From contig BDDD01000122.1 in the NCBI GenBank assembly GCA_001972305.1, positions 682,001-746,000 on the forward strand: 64,000 nt of DNA. The letters are read 5' to 3'. Below are positions 57,701-64,000 of this stretch, one piece after another (positions within the stretch are counted from its first letter, which is position 1; each line of letters opens with the position of its first letter). Under the pieces are notes generated by a model. It was given only the letters and a program-made list of their open reading frames with translations, was not told the DNA's origin and searched no databases. A program made the position numbers and the translations under genes. This DNA comes from Cephalotus follicularis. Its lineage: Eukaryota; Streptophyta; Magnoliopsida; Oxalidales; Cephalotaceae.

Positions 57701-60700
57701 GAGAAGGAAGATAGGAGAAGGGAGAAGACGGGTTGGTGGAGACAAAAACGTGTGAGAGAGGTTGAAAGTGTGTTATGCACAAACGTTAAAAGCAAGTCAA
57801 CTTACTTAAGTCTCATTTTTCCCTTTTGCATTAATTGTGGTCGTCATTCTCATTTAAAAAATATGCCAACACTTAATGTCTCTCCCTTTTGTTCCTTGTG
57901 TAGCCTGTATGATTTTGATATCTGTCAAGCAATCAATCACACAGAAAAATAGCGATAAAGTAAAAGACACAGAGTTACCCAGGTTCACCTCAATTTAGGG
58001 CTACGTCCTGCACAAGGAGATCTTTTACTATAGATTCAATAGTCTCCTCACACCACACTTTGTTACAATGAGAAACCCTCATAAGAGATTGTTTATATAG
58101 GCAACACTAGAAAACCCTAGTATTCAAGTAGTTATTCATGGGCCAGGCCCAAACTACTAATAGAAAATATATAAAACCAGGCTTGCATCCGATTAAGAAA
58201 CCCCTGAACCCCGAGCATTAGGGTTATAGTCGTACTGTTGATATGTCGAAGTAGATACCAACTCCAACATAGTCGTGCCACTCTTACAAATTGTAAGAGT
58301 TGGTCCCACCATTAGTCATCTTATTAAATTTTTTTGATATCATGTAGATAATACTTTCACCAATAAAATAGAACAATCTAATAAGTTATATTAAAAATTA
58401 AAATATATATTATATATTGTATAATGAAAATTTAAAATATTTAATAAAATAAAATAATATATATAATATATATAAATTCGAGCTTTTAACCGAGTTATTT
58501 TCGAGTTTATAATCGAGCTTTTAATGAACATACAATCGAGTTTTTAACGATCTCTTAACGAGTTGTTCATGAACGTTAACGAGTCGAGCCTACCCCTGTT
58601 CAAGCTCGGCTCGTTAAGCTAACGAGCCTTAAAATCGTGTTCGTGTTCGTTCGTTAAGCTTATCGAACGAACGCGAACGAGCCGTTATCAAGTCGAGTCG
58701 CGAGCTGTTCACGAACGACTTGGTTTGTTTACAGCCCTAGGCATTGGTCTTGGCAGCAGGAACCGAAGGTGAGTCCGCATTGGAGGCATCCCGTAGCATC
58801 CAAGAAAAAACCTCATCAATAGATGGCAAAGAACTCTGAGTAGTAATCTCCCTTCGAAGAGGGGCATGACCAAATCCTAAGCCTTGGAGAAAAAGCATAA
58901 CGCGCATATCATCCCGTCGTTTCTGTAGGATCCTGTGTAGGAGGAAGAAACACATCCAGCTTTTGTAATAAGGTAGTAAACTTAGTATAATACTCTGATC
59001 GGGTTTGATGATTTCCAAGCCGAAGATCAAAGATTGCTCTCCAGGTATCACAGACTCTTGTCATATTATTTTCACCAGAATAGACCAGAATACACTTCTC
59101 CCAAACCGCTTTAGCAGATGGACATTGAAGGAATTGAGGAGACACCTTAGGATCCATACTATTCCATAATAAAGTACGAATAGTAGCATCACTAGATACC
59201 CAATCAGCAAGCTTTGTAGCATCAGACAAAGCGTCCATAGTAAGATAGGCAATTTGTTTGGTGGCCAACAAATATACCTCCATATCCGTGGTCCACGCGG
59301 AATAATTAGTACCATCCAGTTTGACCAAAGTCATCTGTAAATGAGGAAGTCCAGAACCAACATTAGCTGGAGGTAGAGCAGATTCAGCCATATGTGAAGA
59401 GAAAACAACGATTCAGTGGGGGATTCAATTGAGACCAGCAAAGAACGACTCAACCAGCCAGAAGAATACCAGAAACCAGCAAATCCAGATTACAAAACAG
59501 GCCACCAGCAAATGAAAAACGTGCCAAATAAATACCAGCAGAATTTTAACGTCTCAATCGAATCCCTAATCAGATAAAAAACTCACCAAAACATTTATTG
59601 AATCATAAATGAGATTGGAAACTCACCACCAGATCTGATCGAACCAGAAAATGCACCTTCAGCAAGCCTAGCAAGGCTGATCGCAGCCTCCAAGTGAAGA
59701 AGGGGGCTGTCGCAGCCTCTGAACCTTGCTCAGACAGGGCCGATTAGGGTTAGATTTTTTTTTTTTTAAAACTTTGGTCTAATGCCATGTGAAAGAGAAA
59801 GAGGAGTAAAGAGAAAGAGGAGATAATGATCTTATATTTTTATTAAGAGGAGGCTTACATATATATAGTGTTACATCAAGCCCACTAATGATCTACTTAA
59901 CTGATGTGGGATACTACTAACTATAATACTCTTACTAACATAATAACCACAATAATAATAATACTTAACACTTAACATAGTTGATGGCATTTTATGTGGT
60001 TACAGGCCTGTGCTATCAGTGCATGTGGCAACTTTGCTGTTCTAGGGACGGCACATGGTTGGATAGAGCGGTTCAATCTGCAGTCAGGCATTAGCCGAGG
60101 CAGTTACTTGGACATGTCGGAAAGACGAAGCTGCGCCCATGATGGAGAAGTGGTTGGAGTTGCATGTGATTCAACAAATACCCTTATGATAAGTGCAGGA
60201 TATAGTGGAGACATCAAGGTCTGTTTTCTTACTTCTTGATATTGTAAGCTTGTGCATGTTTCTGTAAAACTTCACATCATATTGTAAGCTTGTGTATGTT
60301 TCTGTAAAACTTCACATCTTCTATGGGAAAATTAGCTTTTGCATTTTGTATAGAATTTAATCATTGATGACAACTTAGGTGGAAATAGATTTATGATTGT
60401 TTTTGCCCATCATAGGGTGATAGTTCGTACTTTGGATCTTTGAACTTTATAAAGAAAGGTAAAACAAAGAAAATACTTGGTAGTCTTTCGTATTGTTTAG
60501 GATGGAGTGTAACTGATTTTGAGCACTCAGGTGAATATGGTTCACATTAAGTCCTCTTGTGAAGATAATGTATATTTCCTGAAACCTGTATCTGTAGTAA
60601 ATCATAATTAAGCACCACTTTATAATTTTCACAATTTTGAAAAGATTAATTGGAAGAATTATTTGCATCTAAAGGTAGTCTTCGTAAATGAATCCGAATG

Positions 60701-63448
60701 CATATGAATCTTACTTAGTGAAATCTACTTACAATTTCTTTTTATTTTTTCATTGTTCACCTCCTTTGGAAGAATATGACAAGAGGGATGACTGATGAAT
60801 ACTGCAAGTTTACATAATAAGCATATTAAGGACAATAGAGGGGACAGCGAGAGAGAACAAGAAGGCACAAGTAGGGGTTGTGATTGTATGAGTTTTCTGT
60901 GTTTCTGCCCTACCCCATCCAGTGGTGTAGTGTTGTAATGCTTTTTCAAAATCTGTTTTGCACCGGGTTTGTGGCCTAGACAGGGATTTTCTCCCTTGGA
61001 TGCTTAGATTCCGTATATACTGACATTTACAAATTTGGCTGTTAGTGATATCCCAAATTGCTATAAATTTTTTCCAGCTTGTGATGGCCTCATTGAAATT
61101 ATGTGAACAACAATCGAAGGGAACTAGTTAATACTTATAATGCTTGAAAAAGCTTGCCAAAGAAAAAACTTTATTTACCAGAGAGTTTATTCCGTTTTGG
61201 GCTTGCAATGCAGGTGTGGGATTTCAAAGGACGTGAGCTAAAATCCAGATGGGAAATCGGTTGTGCTGTGGTTAAGATTGTTTACCATCGCGTAAATGGT
61301 AATTTGTGGGCGTTAGTATGTTAATCTTTTGTTATTTTTTTAAATTGTCTTACATAACTCTTCTATTCTCTCAAATTGTTTATGTTTTGTTATCCTTAGA
61401 TTATCTTGTGAGTAATTTCAGTTTGACCTTATTTTTCAGGTCTTTTGGCTACTGTTGCAGATGATTTAGTTATCCGCTTGTTTGACGTTGTGGCATTGAG
61501 ATTGGTTCGCAAATTTGAAGGTCACATAGACCGAGTTACTGATTTGTGTTTCAGTGAGGATGGCAAATGGCTTTTGTCATCCAGTATGGATGGAACTCTT
61601 AGAATTTGGGATGTTATTTTAGCAAGACAAATAGATGCAATTCGTGTCGATGTATCTGTTACAGCATTGTCTCTTTCACCTAATATGGATGTTTTAGCAA
61701 CTACTCATGTTGATCAGAACGGGGTGTATCTGTGGTAAGTTCTATAATTGTTCATTATTGGAGTCCTATTCTGCATGACCTTTTCAATTGTGGCTGAATT
61801 ATTGGAAGGCTCTGAGAGTAAAATTTTAAAGGGAGAGTGAACATAATGGTTGTAGTTGTAATGTCAATGAAATTCTTGACATTTTGAGCTAACATTTTGC
61901 ATTCAAGGGCTTTCAAATGATTAAAGGTAGTTCTAGCATCTGACTTAGGTTTCTCTTGTGATAAGTTTTTTGGTTTTACTAATATCTTATAATAATTTGA
62001 ATGCCTGGAAAATTTATCAGGGTTAATCAGTCAATGTTCTCTGGAGCTGCAAATGTTGATTCTTATGCAAGTGGGAAGGAAGTTGTGAGTGTTAAGCTGC
62101 CATCTGTCTCTTCTATGGGAAATTCTCAATCTTGGGATTCTGATAAACCTATTCTCAGTGGCTCAGAGTTTAGGGACACTTCCAAGTCTCCAATTTTCAG
62201 TCAACAGATTCCGGATCTAGTTACTCTCTCACTATTGCCTAAAAGCCAATGGCAAAGCTTGATTAATTTAGACATTATAAAGGTTTATCTCTACCCTGCT
62301 GTTCAAAGTGCTGTTATTTTTTGTTGCCAACCTTTGACAGAATCATGTGTGTCCCATTTGGTTTATGACCCATCCATTGTTTACTCTGTTTTTTTTTTTT
62401 TTGTATATAAATATGTAATTTCCAGATCCGCAATAAACCAATCGAACCTCCAAAGAAACCTGAAAAGTCTCCTTTTTTCTTGCCGTCGGTTCCATCTCTC
62501 TCTGGAGAAATATTATTTAAGCCAGGGAAGTCACCTAATGAGAAGGGTCCAGAAGGTGATGAAGAGGAAAACCACAAGAGGAAATTTGACATCCCAGCAT
62601 CCCAATTTTTGCAACTTCTGCAGTCCTCTGCTGACATGAACACCTGTAAGTTTGTTGAGCGTCTATGCATGACATAATTTAAAGTCAGCAGAGTTGTCTT
62701 CTTAATTGTTGTGTAATTAGTGTTGCATATTTGTTGGTCGCTTACATTAGTTCGGTTAACATGTGGCAGTCACAGAATTTACTGATTATGTTAAAGGCTT
62801 ATCCCCCGCAACCTTGGATGTGGAATTTCGAATGCTTCAAATTATAGATGATGATGATGAACAACTTGAATTAAAACCTGAGTTCATATCTATCGATTTG
62901 CTTCTGGACTATTTTATTCACGAGATTTCCTGCCAAAATAATTTTGAGTTCATACAGGCTATTATCAGGTTGTTTCTGAAGGTAATTATTTTTTATTTTA
63001 CATTTTTGATATCTATTGATATAACTTTTATATCCATTGCTTTATTGATAAATAGTAACATCAATATATATATATATATATGCTATTGAAGTTCGAATAA
63101 TTGCAATATATGAACCAAGGGTTGAGTTACTTGTGTAAGCTAAATCATAAAGGCGTTTGGAAGCCAGTTCTCATGACAGAACTGCCAATCTAAATTCAAA
63201 TTCGACCAAATATCCCAAAAAATTTAAAAGTTTTGGTTGACCAAATAAGGTAAAGAACTATTTGGTAAATTAATATTTCGCTTATACTTTCTGCTCAGAT
63301 ACATGGTGAAACAATACGGTGCCACACAAAATTACAGGACAAGGCTAGGAAGCTTCTAGAAATTCAATGTGAAGTATGGCAGAGAATAGATAAGCTATTC
63401 CAAAGTGCAAGATGCATGGTTACTTTCCTCAGCAATTCGCAGTTTTGA
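45704..63448 (+). CDS. UTP21: UTP21/WDR36-like WD40 protein of the SSU processome, 18 exons, 906 aa
   Basis: Member of the UTP-B subcomplex that binds U3 snoRNP and the 5' part of pre-rRNA for 18S rRNA processing in the nucleolus. Exons: 45704-45829, 45932-45959, 46058-46158, 46304-46507, 46618-46861, 47614-47789, 48372-48454, 49876-49948, 51708-51773, 52463-52505, 52866-53005, 60006-60218, 61214-61298, 61440-61734, 62021-62282, 62426-62645, 62770-62981, 63299-63448 (2,721 nt, frame kept, all GT-AG). It starts [22 protein letters not shown]-repeat endings IWAF, LWNI, VWNL, MWIF, VWDF and IWDV mark two beta-propellers over residues ~40-650. The Utp21 C-terminal domain ([31 protein letters not shown], ending FLSNSQF) occupies about the last 230 residues. 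The length is typical of the family. Intron 11 (7.0 kb) contains an antisense copia element. Confidence 0.93.
47107..47290. repeat. ~100-bp tandem duplication in UTP21 intron 5
   Basis: AAAGCATTTCTATGCTTTTG...CAGCTGCAAGACACTGGTG at 47107 is repeated from about 47206 as AAAGCATTTCTATCCTTTTG...CAGCTGCAATACACTGGTG, with the following TTGAAGC(C/T)ATTGCA also shared. Confidence 0.7.
48690..49860. mobile_element. Possible non-autonomous DNA transposon in UTP21 intron 7
   Basis: This 1.2-kb stretch opens with CTCGAGGCCATAGGTGCTCA and CACTTGCCCAAGTGATACTA and closes with AGGCGCTGGCTTTTGTCGCA, GCCTAGGTGTTCGAGGCGAA and GAGCGCCTTTGACAACATTG. GCCTAGGCGC-type words at both ends are typical of a plant family of non-autonomous elements. 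Exact ends and target duplication were not found. The interior is A-rich and non-coding. Confidence 0.4.
49949..51707. other. UTP21 intron 8, gene-free
   Basis: 1.76-kb intron. A part around 50440-50660 has two similar blocks with AAAGTAAAGCACATTTTTTTGAA and GAAGTAAAGTGCATGTTG and looks repeat-derived. No coding signal. Intron 9 (51774-52462) likewise holds only AT-rich sequence. Confidence 0.5.
53260..53450 (-). repeat. Copia 3' LTR (191 bp)
   Basis: On the minus strand TGTTAACTGTTAAG ... CTCTTTCTCTTTCACA. Aligns end to end with 59788-59977, with roughly a dozen substitutions and a few small indels by eye, so the insertion is not recent. Confidence 0.9.
53644..57052 (-). pseudogene. Copia gag C-terminus and pol (protease, integrase, RT, RNase H), degenerate
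   Basis: After the insertion, a Gly/Arg-rich gag tail ([14 protein letters not shown]) is followed by a zinc knuckle whose first Cys appears lost ([15 protein letters not shown]). Protease: [11 protein letters not shown] near 56610. Integrase: zinc-binding-like remnant near 56220, then [11 protein letters not shown] and [10 protein letters not shown] with two catalytic Asp, and [14 protein letters not shown] with the Glu (56350-55750). Reverse transcriptase: [18 protein letters not shown] and YVDDIIVK (54791-53995). RNase [12 protein letters not shown] and [11 protein letters not shown] (53871-53644). Several frameshifts and stops separate these blocks, so no functional polyprotein is encoded. 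Confidence 0.85.
57053..58739. mobile_element. hAT-like non-autonomous element nested in copia gag (1,687 bp)
   Basis: The ends are inverted: left TAGGGCTGCAAATGAGCCGA, right (reverse complement) TAGGGCTGTAAACAAACCAA. On the copia strand the flanks are CCAATGCC before and CCATGCC after, an 8-bp target duplication with one base lost in one copy; 8 bp is the hAT size. The subterminal regions are dense in GAGCTCG, TCGTTAA and CGAGCCG words. No transposase is encoded. A 350-bp segment inside (57923-58269) may be another, still younger insertion. Confidence 0.75.
57923..58269 (-). mobile_element. Candidate solo LTR inside the hAT-like element
   Basis: On the minus strand this reads TGTTGGAGTTGGTATCTACT ... 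TGATTGATTGCTTGACA, with TG...CA ends and LTR-like content. The flanks (ATATC and TAGTC) do not form a convincing duplication, so the call is tentative. Confidence 0.3.
58740..59391 (-). pseudogene. Copia gag, N-terminal part
   Basis: Starts [19 protein letters not shown] at 59391. A gag polyprotein domain (UBN2-like) is visible: [20 protein letters not shown], then [14 protein letters not shown] and [17 protein letters not shown] frameshift near 58910 moves reading to the frame with [13 protein letters not shown] and ends PAAKTNA at the hAT-like insertion. The downstream gag part resumes at 57052. Gag forms the virus-like particle of the element. Confidence 0.8.
59788..59977 (-). repeat. Copia 5' LTR (190 bp)
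   Basis: On the minus strand TGTTAAGTGTTAAG ... TCTTTCTCTTTCACA. Followed directly by the PBS-like sequence at 59787-59776. The 59392-59775 stretch is the copia leader before gag. Confidence 0.9.
60239..60318. repeat. 40-bp perfect-period tandem duplication in UTP21 intron 12
   Basis: ATATTGTAAGCTTGTGCATG... is repeated directly with one C/T difference, period 40 bp (60239-60278 and 60279-60318). Remaining intron 12 sequence to 61213 shows no other feature. Confidence 0.85.
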
Positions 63449-64000
63449 TTGTTGCTGTGGTAGCTCTTGTTTTGTAAGTTATGATGCCATGCCCAGTTTT
63501 GTAAAATTTGTTAAATAATTTTTAATAACAAGAGTCCAGCTTTTGCTGAGATTCATTCGTCTCCAAGCAACTTATACTTAGCTAGGACTGGACGCAACGA
63601 CAGTCCACAGGTAACAATGGAAACACAGATCAGGATGTTGGCCAAGGCTGCATGCCGTCATGTTTGTATCGTTGGTTGCAAAATTTAAAAATTTTCCTCA
63701 GTTTTCAACATTAAAAAAAAGAATATTCAGTAGAGTTCATATTTCAAAGTTTGCAGTAAGGTGTATTTTTGTCTCTGTTGATCTTGTGCACTTGTCTGCT
63801 GAAAAGAATTGTGACTTCACTTTTTTGATTGATGGGTCTTTTCCCTTTTAATAAAAATTATTAATCGGGCACATAGTCAGACTTTAAAAAGCTGAAGTCC
63901 GAGTATTTTGAGTAATTAGAATTTTGATTTTTTTTTCTTCAAAGTTAAAAAATAATAGGAACTAAGTTTTTTTTAGTACACATCTATTTTAAGGTTAATT
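63449..64000 (+). other. UTP21 3' UTR and downstream flank
   Basis: After the stop (63446-63448) the sequence is AT-rich. Candidate poly-A signals include AATAAAAATTATTAATC around 63850. No new gene begins before the window end. Confidence 0.4.

Larger units (their letters stand above)
53260..59977 (-). mobile_element. Ty1/copia LTR retrotransposon in UTP21 intron 11, antisense
   Basis: Two LTRs (59788-59977 as 5' LTR, 53260-53450 as 3' LTR) flank gag and pol remnants on the minus strand; the whole is bounded by a perfect TAGTT duplication (53255-53259, 59978-59982). A primer-binding-like TGGCATTAGACC follows the 5' LTR (59787-59776), resembling the initiator-tRNA-Met site of copia elements. 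A polypurine tract TTGAGGGGGAG precedes the 3' LTR (about 53461-53451). Domain order gag, protease, integrase, RT, RNase H is copia-type. A hAT-like element (57053-58739) interrupts gag. Frameshifts and stops make it inactive. Confidence 0.93.

Noticed and set aside
10864-63448. Triterpene biosynthetic gene cluster
   Set aside because: Only one cyclase is present, of the sterol type, and no P450, glycosyltransferase or acyltransferase gene is visible. The neighbour is a ribosome-biogenesis gene.

Overview
The window is nuclear DNA of a flowering plant, probably a eudicot. It is AT-rich, its genes are cut by many introns, and most of it is layered transposable-element debris. Two intact protein-coding genes can be assembled exon by exon. 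On the minus strand (10864-22389) is an 18-exon oxidosqualene cyclase of 757 residues. Its catalytic residues (Y410, H477, I481, DCTAE at 483-487, H257) identify it as cycloartenol synthase, the first committed step of plant sterol synthesis. On the plus strand (45704-63448) is an 18-exon, 906-residue WD40 protein, the UTP21/WDR36 subunit of the small-subunit processome. They are unrelated housekeeping genes. No second cyclase, P450 or acyltransferase suggests a triterpene cluster.

Layout, left to right. 1-5499: a dead L1-type LINE (minus strand, running off the left edge), split by a 2,977-bp solo LTR (LTR-1). 5740-9030: a decayed hAT transposon with a BED-finger transposase (minus). 9180-10860: AT-rich spacer. 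10864-22570: the cyclase gene, with a Mutator-like element in its last intron and a 110-bp solo LTR in another. 22590-25070: AT-rich spacer. 25071-35732: a second hAT transposase pseudogene (plus), blown apart by two solo LTRs (LTR-A and LTR-C), each carrying another solo LTR inside (LTR-B in A, LTR-D in C). 35733-39069: spacer with a diverged 360-bp direct repeat. 39070-44740: a dead PIF/Harbinger transposon (DDE nuclease plus Myb-like protein) split by LTR-E and LTR-F. 45500-64000: UTP21, whose intron 11 holds a 6.7-kb Ty1/copia element, itself split by a 1.7-kb hAT-like element.

The insertions are supported by target-site duplications read directly from the sequence: TATCT (LTR-1), AAAAC (A), ACTAA (B), CCGTT (C), GTTTT (D), CAATC (E), CGTGT (F), TAGTT (copia). 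All are perfect 5-bp repeats flanking TG...CA termini. Removing the LTRs rejoins the host transposon sequence at the hAT and Harbinger sites.

The most unusual signal is in the solo LTRs. Several carry arrays of short words built on the palindrome GTCGAC, with arms that differ: AAGC-GTCGAC-GCTT in LTR-1, D, E, F and, degraded, A; CA-GTCGAC-TG (mostly CAGCCGACTG) in LTR-B. LTR-1 and LTR-B are the same LTR family by their flanking sequence yet carry different words, while LTRs with unrelated termini (E and F) carry the same word. This looks like an exchangeable regulatory or hairpin cassette and is the best candidate here for something undescribed. Everything rests on reading the sequence by eye; no database search was possible.
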